Part shown: positions 22,934-31,630 of the stretch, piece after piece
Layout of the letters: each line of letters begins with the position of its first letter
Position numbering within the stretch: position 1 is the first letter of the stretch
NCBI GenBank assembly: GCA_013813765.1
Contig: JACCRC010000396.1
Coordinates: forward strand, 1-38,160
Reading direction: 5' to 3'
From: Deltaproteobacteria bacterium
Lineage (GTDB): Bacteria; Myxococcota_A; Polyangia; Haliangiales; Haliangiaceae
Length of the DNA: 38,160 bases
The notes under the pieces: generated by a model
Seen by the model: the letters and a program-made list of their open reading frames with translations, nothing else
What the model was told of the DNA's origin: nothing
Databases searched by the model: none
Position numbers and translations under genes: made by a program

Positions 22934-24265
22934 TCAGAACATGTGGCCGAAGTTGACGTAGAGGCCGCTGCCCTCCTCGGAGAACCCGTAGTCGAGCGTG
23001 CCGATCGTCGCGAGGTTCCAGCTCACGCGGAACGCAGCGCCCGCCGATGGCCGCCATCGCGAGACGTGCGCGAGCCCGGCGAGGTCGTCGGCCGCGCGCC
23101 CCAGGTCGACGAACGGAGCGACGATGAACGCGAGCTTCTGACACCTGATCGTCGTGCGCGCGAACGTCCAGCGGACCTCGCCCGAGACGGCACTCATCGC
23201 GTGATCGACGTACCGACTCTGTCGAAACCCACGCAGCGTGCGGTGCCCGCCGAGCCCGGTGCGTGGGTCCTCGACGAACGGGAGCACGTCCATCGAGAAG
23301 AACGGCGTACCGGCTGTCTGCGCCTGCACCATGGCGCGACCGGCGAGGACGAGGTCGGCGATCTCCGGCATCGGGCTCCAGTACCCACGCACCGCGAGGA
23401 GCGCGCGTACGTAATCGAACTGCGATCCGACGGCGATGGTGCCGACATCGATCGAGAGATCGGCGTACACGCCGCGATTCGGATCGGGCTCGAAGTCGCG
23501 CGTGTCGTAGACAAGGCCAACGCGGAACGTGTGGTCGCGACCACCGCTGCAACCGACGAGCAGGCCCGCATCGCAGTCCTCGCGGAGGCGGGTCGGCGCC
23601 TGGGGCGCGCTCGACTCTGCGCCATCGTCGGCGGTCGCGTCGACAGTGCGCCCCGTGTAGTCGCGGATCCGCAGGTAGCTCACCCTGACTCCGCCAAGGA
23701 CCCGCAGCCGATCCCCGAGGAGCGCGCGCTCGATGCTCGTGATCGCCGTGGGCCGCAGCTGATCGTACTGGTCGTAACGCGTGTACGTTTCACCGCCGAC
23801 GATGCGGCGCTGTGCAGCGTCATAGTCGCTGTAGCGCTCGAACCTCTGCGAGGCGCCCGGAAACCGCAGCGCTGCGCGCCCCGCCTCGTGGAAGCCGAAG
23901 TAGTTCGAGAATCGATTCCTCGCGAGCACGAGCTGCGCGCGCACGCGATACGGCGACGAGAAGACGCGCGGCGCATCGAGATCGAGCCAGTGGTACTGCA
24001 CGCCATTGGTCGTCGCGAACACGTTGACGAACACGCGCGCGAGATACGGCGTGACCGCGAACCGGGGATCGCTTCGCTTGCCGTTCCAGTAGTAGTAGCC
24101 GCGCACGCCACCACCCACCCCGAAGTCTGCGCTGTACGCGAGCAGCGGCAGGGCCGTGACGTAGCCGCCCTCGTTCTTGCGGAGGAGGTCTTCGTCGGAG
24201 AGTCCCTCGGCGCCCGCCGGCAGCGCGAGGCCGACGACCAGCGCGAGGACGAGCACTCGAACCAT
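22934..24265 (-). CDS. Barrel-only Omp85/BamA-like outer membrane protein
   Basis: The 443-residue product has a cleavable signal (MVRVLVLALVVGLALPAGAEG). It is then almost entirely amphipathic beta strands with alternating aromatic residues, ending in Phe (YVNFGHMF), typical of an outer-membrane barrel. GHRTLRGFRQSRYVD matches the conserved RGF/Y lumen motif of the Omp85 surface-antigen domain, and GLVYDTRDFEPDPNRG is another Omp85 hallmark. No POTRA domains fit before the barrel, so this belongs with the Omp85 proteins lacking an N-terminal periplasmic region. A predicted loop of about 40 residues contains two cysteines (CDAGLLVGC). The ATG lies 10 bp after the stop of the 219-residue unknown gene, so they form an operon. 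Confidence 0.87.
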   Translation of the reverse strand: MVRVLVLALVVGLALPAGAEGLSDEDLLRKNEGGYVTALPLLAYSADFGVGGGVRGYYYWNGKRSDPRFAVTPYLARVFVNVFATTNGVQYHWLDLDAPRVFSSPYRVRAQLVLARNRFSNYFGFHEAGRAALRFPGASQRFERYSDYDAAQRRIVGGETYTRYDQYDQLRPTAITSIERALLGDRLRVLGGVRVSYLRIRDYTGRTVDATADDGAESSAPQAPTRLREDCDAGLLVGCSGGRDHTFRVGLVYDTRDFEPDPNRGVYADLSIDVGTIAVGSQFDYVRALLAVRGYWSPMPEIADLVLAGRAMVQAQTAGTPFFSMDVLPFVEDPRTGLGGHRTLRGFRQSRYVDHAMSAVSGEVRWTFARTTIRCQKLAFIVAPFVDLGRAADDLAGLAHVSRWRPSAGAAFRVSWNLATIGTLDYGFSEEGSGLYVNFGHMF

Positions 24266-24275
24266 GCGCGCTCCC

Positions 24276-24935
24276 CTACGCCGGGAGCTGGCCTTCGAAC
24301 ACGCGGAAGTGCTCGCCGAGCTCGGCGGTCCACGTCTTCGCCAGCTCGTCGGCCGCTTCCTTCGTCGGAACGACCTCGAGCCGCGACATGGTGGATCCCA
24401 CCTTCGGTCCCGCCACGATCCACTGCTGCGCCGGCGTGACCGGCAGGATCGCGATCTCGTACCTCTCGGGATCATCGAGAAACGCCGCGACCGCGACCGC
24501 GTCCTCGCGATTCGACGACCGGAACACCGCATCGTTCGAGCCGCGCGGCACCACGCCAAACCCTCCGCCGACGTACGGCAGGCTCTCGATGTACGGCCCA
24601 CGCGCCGCGCGAAACGCCGGCGCGAGCATGCCGACCGCGTGCAACAGCCCGACGTCCATCCGCCCGTCCTTCACCGCCACCGGCAGCGCGATCCCGAACA
24701 TCGTCACCTCACCACGCCGCTGCCCGGTCAGGCTGAACGGCGTCCCATCGACGAGGCCGGCCCACATCTGCACCTCGCCAAGTCCCTCGACTGTGGCCGC
24801 CTCGGGCTCGTGCTCGAGCAACGCGACAAGGCTCGCCGACATGCGCCCGTTGAAGAACCCGCGCAGCTCGAGCCCCACCGGCGGAATCTGCGAGAGCCGT
24901 GCATCGAGCTCCGCCACCGTCAGCCAATCGATCAT
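24276..24935 (-). CDS. Hypothetical protein co-transcribed with the Omp85-like gene
   Basis: This 219-residue cytosolic-looking protein (no signal peptide) is not recognised. It starts MIDWLTVAELDARLSQIPP and alternates hydrophobic strands with short helices (TMFGIALPVAVKDGRMDVGLL, WIVAGPKVGSTMSRLEVVP). The C-terminal helix ADELAKTWTAELGEHF is amphipathic. Its stop is 10 bp before the Omp85-like start, so it is the first gene of a two-gene operon. A 14-bp perfect palindrome lies 27 bp upstream. It is worth testing as a partner or regulator of the barrel protein, but there is no direct evidence. Confidence 0.72.
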   Translation of the reverse strand: MIDWLTVAELDARLSQIPPVGLELRGFFNGRMSASLVALLEHEPEAATVEGLGEVQMWAGLVDGTPFSLTGQRRGEVTMFGIALPVAVKDGRMDVGLLHAVGMLAPAFRAARGPYIESLPYVGGGFGVVPRGSNDAVFRSSNREDAVAVAAFLDDPERYEIAILPVTPAQQWIVAGPKVGSTMSRLEVVPTKEAADELAKTWTAELGEHFRVFEGQLPA

Positions 24936-24961
24936 GCGTCCAGATTACCGCAAGCGAACCC

Positions 24962-24975
24962 GGGCCACGTGGCCC
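24962..24975. promoter_or_regulatory. Perfect 14-bp palindrome upstream of the 219-aa gene
   Basis: GGGCCACGTGGCCC is a complete dyad centred 33-34 bp before the ATG of the minus-strand gene 24276-24935 and just beyond the receptor terminator. The size and position suit an operator for a dimeric regulator. It could also be a chance GC palindrome, since its core resembles the adjacent terminator stem. Confidence 0.35.
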
Positions 24976-24989
24976 ACTCCCCCGAACGC

Positions 24990-25015
24990 AAAAACGCCGG
25001 CCACGTTGGCCGGCG
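24990..25015 (-). terminator. Rho-independent terminator after the TonB-dependent receptor
   Basis: On the minus strand, CGCCGGCCA-ACG-TGGCCGGCG is a perfect 9-bp stem with a 3-nt loop, followed by TTTTT. It begins 22 bp beyond the receptor stop codon, ending the lipoprotein-receptor transcript. This is the clearest intrinsic terminator in the window. Confidence 0.92.
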
Positions 25016-25037
25016 CTAGCGTTGTTCCAGGCGGAGC

Positions 25038-28000
25038 CTAGAAGTTCAGACGCATACCGAAGTTCGCGTTGAGCGGCGAGTAGCGGCCCGTCGTGTTCCG
25101 GAAGTTCGGGTTCTTGCCGATGGGCACCGCGCTCTCGTTGCCGCGATTGTCGATCGTCTTCACCCAGATGAGGTCCTGGTACGTACCGCCGGACACCGGG
25201 TTCGCGTTCTGCTCGGTACCCGACGTCGAGTTCGGGGCGGACAGCTTGAACTGCGGCGCGAAGTTGTCATCGACGCCCGCCGTTCCCTGGCGGTTGTAGA
25301 TGTTGTGCAGGTCGACGAAGAACTCGAGCTGCATGTTCTTGCCGAGGTTGCGCGCGTAGATCAGGCGGAGGTCGAGGCTGTGCTCGAAGTCCGTACGGCC
25401 GATCTGGCCGCGCGGCAGGAGGAACGACTCGTTTCCGCCGTACAGGTAGTGACCGCCGAGGGCGTTGATCGGCACGCCGGAGAGCGCGCGGAGGCGCGTA
25501 CCCACGGTGATGTTGCCGGCCTTCTTGAGGTCGAACGTGTAGTAGCCGTCGAGCTTGATGTAGTGCGGGCGATCCTGCGGCAGCGGGCCGACGCGGTTCG
25601 CGAGGAGCTCGATGAGGTCGTACTGCGACGAGATGTTCGGGTCGACCTGGCCGTTGTCGTAGGAGATGAGGCCCGGGTAGTTACCCTCGGTCTTCGAGAA
25701 CGTGTACGAGCCCTGCACGTACAGCTTCTTCGAGAAGCGGCGGGTCATCGTGAACTGCAGCGCGTTGTAGTCGCGGCGCGGCTTGTCGAAGATCCGGATG
25801 CCCTTGAAGAGATTGAGCTGGCGGGTCAGGCGCGCCTTCTCGTCGAGATTGGCCGGATCGACGCGGTCGATGCGGTCCATCAGCTTCTCCTCTTCGTCGG
25901 ACGACCACTCGCCCGGGTTCGCGATGATGTACGTGTCGGCGTTGTCGGTCGACACGTCCTCGATCACGCGGCCCATGCGGCGGTTCTGGAACGAGACGCC
26001 GATCTTCAGATCGTCGAGGATCTCGTACTCGAAGCCACCGATGATCTCGTCCATGTACTGCGGCTTGATGCCGGGGGCGATGAGCACGCCGGAGGCGCCG
26101 ATCAGTCGCTCCTGCGCACCGACGGCGTTCGGGTCGGTGAGGCAGCCTTCGCCGTTGCGAGCGTTGCCGATCGGTCCGCCGATGCGGGGGTCCGGGGCGC
26201 CGCACTGGCTCGGCGCGAAGTCCTGCTGGAAGTTCACCTCGCCGCCGAACGAGCGGTCGTTGATGCGCATCGGGATCGACTCGTAGAAGCGACCCCAGTG
26301 CGCGTAGATCTTCGAGCGGCCTTCCTTGGTCCAGTCGTAGAGGATGCCGACGCGCGGGGCAAGCATGCCCGTCATCGTCATGGCGTTCTTGCCGAGTGTC
26401 TCGTTGGTGAGCGGATCCACCTGGCCGCGGAGGAATTCGGCGTAGCGCAGCCGTTGCTCCTCGTACCGGACACCCGCGTTGAGCGTCAGGTTCGGCTGGA
26501 TCTGCCACGAGTCGCGCAGGTACACGGACCAGTTGAGCGTGTTGCCGGAGACCTCCGTGCCCGGCGCGCCGAGGTCGCCGGTGATGTAGTCGCAAACGTA
26601 CTGGATGTTGCCCATCGTCTGGCCCGAGGTGTCGGGCGTCGAACAACGGTTGTCGTAGCGCGGGTCGGTATTGCCCATCACCTGGGGCGAGCCCATCTTC
26701 CCGAGGAGCTGCACCCAGCGGTTCACGCGGATGAGGTCCGAGCCGACGTAGTTCTGGATGAACGCGCCACCGGAGTACAGGCGGGCCGTGTTGGAGGTGT
26801 TGTCCTCGACGTCGATGCCGGCCTTGATCTCGTGGCTGCCACCCGCCTTCATGCGCTGGGTGACGCTGAGCTTCGCGGCGCGGCGCTGCTGGAGGTCGTT
26901 AGAGATCGAGCCCGGCCCGCCGATGACGTAGGGGGCCGTGTCCATCGGGCAGTTGTTCGCGAGCAGCGGGTACGGATCGCTCATGCCGGGCGGCAGGTCG
27001 CGGCAGCCCTCATTCGTGGCATTGCTCTCGGCGCCGAAGCCGGGGCCCCAGACACCGAGCGAGCCGTCATAGAGGACCTGCAGCGGCTTGTCGGCCTGCG
27101 ACGGGTCGTACGGGTCGTCGCTGATCTTCTCGCGGTGCCAGCCGATCACCGCCTCGATCTCGGTCTTGTTGTCGTTGAACTTCGAGGTCCACTTCGTCGA
27201 GATGTCCGTCGTCAGCCCCGAGAGCTTGGAGCCGCTCGTCGCCGGGCCGTAGATGCCGGGGGACTCCGACTGACCGGGCTGCGCCTGGATCGCGAGCTGG
27301 CCCTGGTTCTCCGGGGTCGCCGCGTAGTTGATCTTGCCGAGAAAGCTGAGGGCCCGGGCCGATCGGCTACGGACTTCCTCGTCGAGGGTGTCGGTGATGT
27401 AGAAGCCGGTCTTGGGGTCGACGTCGGGAACGCTGTCCGCGTTGCCGCCCATCGCCTGGAGGCGCGCGTCGCAGGTCGAGAGGTTGCCGCTCGCCTCGAG
27501 CTTGCGGCAGTCAGTCTGGCGCTTCGTGGTGCGGGTGATGTCGACCTTGCTGACCTGGGGCGCCACGCCGACGAAGAACCACAGCTTGTCCTTGATGATC
27601 GGACCGCCGAGCTCGAAGCCGAAGTCGGCGTAGTACGCGAGGTCGCCGGTCGCGTCGATCGACGACGCGTTGTTCGGCGTCCTCTCCGCGGCGGCGGTCA
27701 GCGCGCCGGGCTGGAAGTACGCGAACACCGAGCCCTTGAACTCGTTCGAGCCGGACTTGGTGACGACGTTGACGACGCCACCGGTCGCACGGCCGTACTC
27801 GGCGTTATACCCGCCGGTGATGACCTCGATCTCCTCGATGAAGTCGTTGATCACCGGTGAGCCGACCGTGCCGAACGTCAGGCCCGTCGTGTTGACGCCG
27901 TCGACGTAGTACTGGTTCTCGAGCGACGACGAACCGGAGAACGACACGCCGAGCTGATCGCCCTGCGATCCGGCAGCCGCGCCGAGCGCCGACTCGAACG

Positions 28001-28457
28001 TGCGGCCGGGGACGGGGATGTTCTTGATGTAGTTCTTGTCGATCGTGATGCCCTGCGTCGTCGACGTCGGGTCGATCGTCGGCGCGGTGTCGGTGATCTT
28101 CACGACCTCACCGCCGGCCTGCGCCTGGTTGAGCTTCTGGAACACCGGCGTCACCTTGTTGACGCCGACGTTCACACCACCACGCTCGAGCGTGATGTCT
28201 GCGTAGTAGAACGTGATGAGGTAGTCACCGGGCGGAAGGTCAGTGATCTTGTACCCACCGTTCTCGTCGGTGATCGCCGTCTGCGCCTGCGCGAGCGACG
28301 GCGACGTCGCGATCACGGTGACGCCCGGCAGCTTCTCGCCGGTCTTCGAGTCGACGACCGCGCCCTGAACGGCGCCGGTGGTATTCGACTGCGAGTACGC
28401 CGAGCTCGCGAACGCTCCGAGGAGCGCCGTGGAGAGGAAGAGGTGCTTCGTGTTCAT
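25038..28457 (-). CDS. Oar-like TonB-dependent outer membrane receptor
   Basis: This is a 1139-residue outer-membrane receptor. It has a signal peptide (cleavage after AYS, about residue 22). A carboxypeptidase-regulatory-like Ig domain (about 27-105, with GAVVDSKTGEKLPGVTV and TDENGGYKITDLPPGDY) precedes a plug (about 135-245, with QYYVDGVNTTGLTFG and VITGGYNAEYGRATGGVVNVV). The rest is a beta barrel ending in GMRLNF. This order matches Oar-family receptors of myxobacteria, which are larger than siderophore receptors and have been linked to protein or peptide traffic. A TonB-box-like EVVKITDTAP lies before the plug. The ATG is preceded by GAGAGGATCTT and lies 9 bp after the lipoprotein stop, so the two are co-expressed. 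The cargo is unknown. Confidence 0.94.
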   Translation of the reverse strand: MNTKHLFLSTALLGAFASSAYSQSNTTGAVQGAVVDSKTGEKLPGVTVIATSPSLAQAQTAITDENGGYKITDLPPGDYLITFYYADITLERGGVNVGVNKVTPVFQKLNQAQAGGEVVKITDTAPTIDPTSTTQGITIDKNYIKNIPVPGRTFESALGAAAGSQGDQLGVSFSGSSSLENQYYVDGVNTTGLTFGTVGSPVINDFIEEIEVITGGYNAEYGRATGGVVNVVTKSGSNEFKGSVFAYFQPGALTAAAERTPNNASSIDATGDLAYYADFGFELGGPIIKDKLWFFVGVAPQVSKVDITRTTKRQTDCRKLEASGNLSTCDARLQAMGGNADSVPDVDPKTGFYITDTLDEEVRSRSARALSFLGKINYAATPENQGQLAIQAQPGQSESPGIYGPATSGSKLSGLTTDISTKWTSKFNDNKTEIEAVIGWHREKISDDPYDPSQADKPLQVLYDGSLGVWGPGFGAESNATNEGCRDLPPGMSDPYPLLANNCPMDTAPYVIGGPGSISNDLQQRRAAKLSVTQRMKAGGSHEIKAGIDVEDNTSNTARLYSGGAFIQNYVGSDLIRVNRWVQLLGKMGSPQVMGNTDPRYDNRCSTPDTSGQTMGNIQYVCDYITGDLGAPGTEVSGNTLNWSVYLRDSWQIQPNLTLNAGVRYEEQRLRYAEFLRGQVDPLTNETLGKNAMTMTGMLAPRVGILYDWTKEGRSKIYAHWGRFYESIPMRINDRSFGGEVNFQQDFAPSQCGAPDPRIGGPIGNARNGEGCLTDPNAVGAQERLIGASGVLIAPGIKPQYMDEIIGGFEYEILDDLKIGVSFQNRRMGRVIEDVSTDNADTYIIANPGEWSSDEEEKLMDRIDRVDPANLDEKARLTRQLNLFKGIRIFDKPRRDYNALQFTMTRRFSKKLYVQGSYTFSKTEGNYPGLISYDNGQVDPNISSQYDLIELLANRVGPLPQDRPHYIKLDGYYTFDLKKAGNITVGTRLRALSGVPINALGGHYLYGGNESFLLPRGQIGRTDFEHSLDLRLIYARNLGKNMQLEFFVDLHNIYNRQGTAGVDDNFAPQFKLSAPNSTSGTEQNANPVSGGTYQDLIWVKTIDNRGNESAVPIGKNPNFRNTTGRYSPLNANFGMRLNF

Positions 28458-28466
28458 AAGATCCTC

Positions 28467-29624
28467 TCAGGGTCCCGTCATGAAGTTGACGACGAACGGG
28501 GTCGGCAGCGGCTGCGCGAAGCCGTCCTTGATGTTCGCGGTCAGCGTGACCACGATGGCGGCGTTCGGCGGGAAGCCCGTACCCGTCGGGGTCAGCGTCA
28601 GGACCTTGCCCATTGTCAGGACGACGGTGAAGTTGGTGAACGCTGCGCCACCGGCGGTGACGGTGATGCCGCTGATGGCCATCGGGTCGAGCACGGTGTT
28701 CGAGACGAACACGATTGGCTCGGTGCGGCTGATGCCGGTCGCGTTGTTCGTGACGGTCACCGACTGGAACGTCATCGGCTCGGTCTTGAACTTCACGTTC
28801 GCGGTGTCACCCGGCGTGCACTCGGCGTCCGGGTCGCCGTTCGGAGGCGCGCACACGCGAACGTTCTGCTTGTCGACGACGTCCTCGGCGAAGAACAGGC
28901 TGCAGTCGAGGTTCGACGGCAGACCGCGCTCCGGGATCAGCACGATCGCCGGGCCGAGCGCCTCGAAGCCACCCATCGCGGGCGGCTGCTGGTTCCCCGA
29001 CGGGTTCCAGTAGCTCATGTTGATGTCGATCGGCACGTTGACCGTGCCGCAGCGGATGCCGACCGAGCCTGCGATCAGGTGCGTGTCATCGGCCGCGCCG
29101 TCCTGGTTCTTGTCATCCACGCCGACGGGACCGCCCTTGGGGATCATCGTCGTGCCGACGGTGCAGCCCCCGTCGAGCTCGCGCATGCACGTGGCGTAGA
29201 TGCCCTTGCAGGTGCTCGGCAGCACGTCCTGCGCGGTGGCGCACTTCGCGATGTCGTCCGGTGTCGCGCCGAGCGGCACGCGCGAGTACGCGTCGCCGTC
29301 GACGTTCGAGCGGCAGGCGATCTCCTCGAGGTTGTTACCGACGAGGAGCTCGTCCATGATGATGCGGAAGCCGTTGTTCGACAGCGCAGCGGACTGCGTC
29401 GAGTGCTGTTCGACGTCGATCGCGTCGGGATGCGTACCGAACGCGAAGATGCGACGCGAGCTCGTGCTCGTGTCGCCCGGCGTCGTGAACGTCTCGCGCA
29501 TCCGAACCTGCTGGACCTTGGGAGGTCCCTCGGGATGAAGGTTCGTCGAACTTTCGTAATCGGTGCAGGCTGCGACGCTCATCAGCGTCACAGCAGCAAA
29601 CAGAGTTCCAAGCGCCCTTTGCAT
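28467..29624 (-). CDS. Lipoprotein with Big_5-like Ig domains, receptor partner
   Basis: The 385-residue predicted lipoprotein (MQRALGTLFAAVTLMSVAAC, lipidated Cys20) is the first gene of the receptor transcript. The C-terminal 100 residues (PIVFVSNTVLDPMAISGITV..TLTPTGTGFPPNAAIVVTL..NIKDGFAQPL) follow the SbsA/Big_5 Ig-like pattern. An earlier segment (RETFTTPGDTSTSSRRIFAFGTHPDAIDV) may be another such unit. The middle has several cysteines (IACRS, AKCAT, STCKG, ATCMRE, GGCTVG), probably disulfides. Proteins of this kind paired with a TonB-dependent receptor can act as a surface lid or ligand binder, as in SusCD-type systems; no SusD similarity is visible. The start has a purine-rich RBS, and a strong promoter lies 48-77 bp upstream. 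Confidence 0.85.
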   Translation of the reverse strand: MQRALGTLFAAVTLMSVAACTDYESSTNLHPEGPPKVQQVRMRETFTTPGDTSTSSRRIFAFGTHPDAIDVEQHSTQSAALSNNGFRIIMDELLVGNNLEEIACRSNVDGDAYSRVPLGATPDDIAKCATAQDVLPSTCKGIYATCMRELDGGCTVGTTMIPKGGPVGVDDKNQDGAADDTHLIAGSVGIRCGTVNVPIDINMSYWNPSGNQQPPAMGGFEALGPAIVLIPERGLPSNLDCSLFFAEDVVDKQNVRVCAPPNGDPDAECTPGDTANVKFKTEPMTFQSVTVTNNATGISRTEPIVFVSNTVLDPMAISGITVTAGGAAFTNFTVVLTMGKVLTLTPTGTGFPPNAAIVVTLTANIKDGFAQPLPTPFVVNFMTGP

Positions 29625-29914
29625 AGTCTCTCTTGCTCCCAGCTCGATACCTAACGGCACGAAATCGACCGCTTGTATCCGTCGACGATGAAAGTTGTCA
29701 AGCGGTTCCCAAGACGTCTATCACCGTGGGATCTCCCGTCGAAACAGAGACGTGATCACGCACCGTGACAGCGGAGCCGATCTGGCGAAGGGCAATCAGC
29801 AATTGGTGTCGCAGGGCGCGCGACCGTCGACAGACTGCGACAGCGCGTGATGCACGCGCATCGCACTGAACACCGTCGGAGCTGCGTCAGACCGCCGCAG
29901 GAGGCGGCCCGTCA
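29625..29914. other. Intergenic region between the ExbD and lipoprotein-receptor genes
   Basis: This 290-bp gap holds the lipoprotein-receptor promoter (29672-29701). A small GC-rich inverted repeat near 29890-29910 (CCGCC...GGCGG) might help end the ExbD transcript but has no T tract. I see no ORF with coding character, tRNA or repeat. Local base composition is visibly less GC-rich around the promoter. Confidence 0.6.
29672..29701 (-). promoter_or_regulatory. Strong sigma70-like promoter for the lipoprotein-receptor operon
   Basis: On the minus strand TTGACA (29696-29701, perfect -35), an 18-bp spacer and TACAAG (29672-29677, 4/6) precede the lipoprotein ATG by about 47 nt. This gives a leader of about 40 nt with a purine-rich RBS. 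The receptor operon can therefore be controlled separately from the ExbB/ExbD/TonB operon upstream. Confidence 0.75.
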
Positions 29915-30385
29915 CTACAGACCGGGCTGGTCTTCCTTGACCTTGAGCGCGACCTTGATCTCGTCGTGATTCACGTCCGAGGCAAGGCTCCGGATCGTGT
30001 CCATCGTGCCGACAACGTCCCTCCAGGGCACCGCGGGCTCGAAGTCGACGAACACGACCTTCTCGGTACCGGTCGCCATCGCCTCGAGCTTGGGACGCAG
30101 CGTGCGCAGGAGGTCGGCGGACGGCACCGTGATGGGGCTGCCGTTGCCGTCGTCGAACTCGAAGTCGCCGCCGACCTTGGTCTTCACCGTCAGCTGGCTG
30201 GCGTTCGGGTCCGGCATCTCCTGCTCGTTGTCGATCTTTCGCGGAACCTGCAGGGTCTCCATCTTCATCATGATCGGCATCACGACGAGGAAGATGATGA
30301 GGAGCACGAGGAGCACGTCGATCAACGGAGTGACGTTGATCTCGGCCTGCAGTCCGCCGGGCTTTCCGCCGGTTGACATCGACAT
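29915..30385 (-). CDS. exbD: ExbD/TolR family protein (second copy)
   Basis: The 156-residue protein has one N-terminal membrane segment (about 21-37) and a periplasmic domain. The proton-path aspartate is Asp23 in INVTPLIDVLLVLLIIF. ExbD works with ExbB to convert proton-motive force into movement of TonB. The start is 2 bp after the previous exbD stop and has a strong AAGGAGG about 10 nt upstream. The periplasmic domain differs clearly from the first ExbD (DFEFDDGNGSPITVPSADLLRTLRP), so these are diverged paralogs, not a recent duplication. It is the last gene of the TPR-TonB-ExbB-ExbD-ExbD operon. Confidence 0.93.
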   Translation of the reverse strand: MSMSTGGKPGGLQAEINVTPLIDVLLVLLIIFLVVMPIMMKMETLQVPRKIDNEQEMPDPNASQLTVKTKVGGDFEFDDGNGSPITVPSADLLRTLRPKLEAMATGTEKVVFVDFEPAVPWRDVVGTMDTIRSLASDVNHDEIKVALKVKEDQPGL

Positions 30386-30387
30386 GG

Positions 30388-30903
30388 CTACTTGTCCTCC
30401 TTCGCGATCGCGAGGTCGACAGAGCCAACGCCCATCTGCTTGTTCAGGTACACGAGCACCGGGTAGACCTTCGAATACTCGACGTCGAGGTCAGCCTTGA
30501 GGTAGATGCGGCCGACACCCTCGGGGTTCTTCGGCGCCGCCCACGCTGCGTTGACCTGCTGGCTCATCTCCTTGAGCGTCGCGTCGGTCACCGGGCCCAG
30601 GTTGTTCTTCTCGATGAAGAGGTTTCCATCCTTATCGATGGTCACCACCGGCTGCATCTTGTCCTTCTCGGACGAGTAGTTCTTCGCCTGCGGGAGCCGC
30701 ACGTCGTGGCCGCGACCCATGATCAGGGTCATCAGCATGAAGATGATGAGCAGCACCAGCATGACGTCGACGAGCGGCGTCACGTTGATGTCGTTGCGAA
30801 CGTGGTCGAGCACGGCGGGCTTCCCCGACATGCGCCAGCGGCGCTTGTGCTTCGAATGCTTCCCGCGGGAAGCACCGCTCATCGATGAGGACGCGAGGGA
30901 CAC
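30388..30903 (-). CDS. exbD: ExbD/TolR family protein (first copy)
   Basis: The 171-residue ExbD has a longer, very basic cytosolic N-terminus (SRGKHSKHKRRWR). One membrane helix follows with the conserved Asp46 in INVTPLVDVMLVLLIIF, then a periplasmic domain (VVTIDKDGNLFIEKNNLGP). It is predicted to form the stator with ExbB. The GTG start is 2 bp past the exbB stop and lacks a strong RBS, so expression probably relies on coupling. An ATG at residue 8 or 25 is possible. Two different ExbD subunits next to one ExbB is also the arrangement of the Agl gliding motor (AglR-AglQ-AglS) of Myxococcus, so a heteromeric stator is plausible. Confidence 0.93.
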   Translation of the reverse strand: MSLASSSMSGASRGKHSKHKRRWRMSGKPAVLDHVRNDINVTPLVDVMLVLLIIFMLMTLIMGRGHDVRLPQAKNYSSEKDKMQPVVTIDKDGNLFIEKNNLGPVTDATLKEMSQQVNAAWAAPKNPEGVGRIYLKADLDVEYSKVYPVLVYLNKQMGVGSVDLAIAKEDK

Positions 30904-30905
30904 GC

Positions 30906-31592
30906 TTAGGCCCGGCCCTCACGCAGCACGTAGTCGATGAACTCGCTCGACACGTCGTTCATGTCGATGACGTACTGCTCGACGCGCGACGTGAAGAAGT
31001 TGAACGCCATGGCCGCGATGATCGCGACGCCGAGGCCGAGCGCGGTGGACACGAGCGCTTCGGAGATCTTCGGGCCGATCTCGTTGATGGTCACCGTGCC
31101 GCCCTTGAGCAGCTGGAAGGTTCCGAGAATACCGATGACGGTACCGAGGAGGCCGATGAACGGCGTCGCGGAGGCGACGGTGCCGAGGTACGCGAGGCCC
31201 TTGCGCATGTTCGAGGTCTCGCGCTCCTTCACGCGCTCGAGGGCGCGGTTCACGGAGTCGACGAGGTCGAAGTCACCGACGTCATCCGGGCCTTCCGTCT
31301 TCAGCGCCTCGCGGCCCTGGAGCAGTGCCGTGAGACCCGCCTGCATCACGTTCGCGACGGGGCTCTTCGGCATCCCGCGCGCGGCGTTGAGCGCCTCGTT
31401 GACCTTGTGCTGGCGGAGGAACTCGCCGAGCTGCTGTACGTACCGGATGCTCTGCTCGCTCGCCGAGCGGAACGTCAGGAGGCGCTCGGTGATCACGTAG
31501 AACATGAACACGGACATGCCGATCATCATCACCGTGATGAGCTTCACGATGATGCTCATGTGTTCCCAGAGCTCTACGAGGTCGATTCCCAT
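30906..31592 (-). CDS. exbB: ExbB/TolQ/MotA-family proton channel protein
   Basis: This 228-residue inner-membrane protein has three predicted transmembrane segments: IIVKLITVMMIGMSVFMFYV near the N-terminus, a central GLAYLGTVASATPFIGLLG and a third STALGLGVAIIAAMAFNFF. The last two carry the conserved Thr/Gly-rich TolQ/ExbB pore motifs. A cytosolic loop of about 100 residues separates the first two, as expected. It forms the pentameric scaffold around ExbD. The start has AGGA 8 nt upstream. TonB ends 38 bp before it and ExbD follows 2 bp after. Confidence 0.94.
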   Translation of the reverse strand: MGIDLVELWEHMSIIVKLITVMMIGMSVFMFYVITERLLTFRSASEQSIRYVQQLGEFLRQHKVNEALNAARGMPKSPVANVMQAGLTALLQGREALKTEGPDDVGDFDLVDSVNRALERVKERETSNMRKGLAYLGTVASATPFIGLLGTVIGILGTFQLLKGGTVTINEIGPKISEALVSTALGLGVAIIAAMAFNFFTSRVEQYVIDMNDVSSEFIDYVLREGRA

Positions 31593-31630
31593 GGCACGTT
31601 CCTAGCTGAGGTTTCTCAGTCCTCGCAGCG

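Noticed and set aside
25305-27860. 851-codon open frame on the plus strand antisense to the receptor gene
   Set aside because: It mirrors the receptor's codon structure, has shadow-like composition (Val/Arg/Ala/Leu/Asp/Glu rich) and no recognisable domain. Long antisense frames are expected in such GC-rich DNA.
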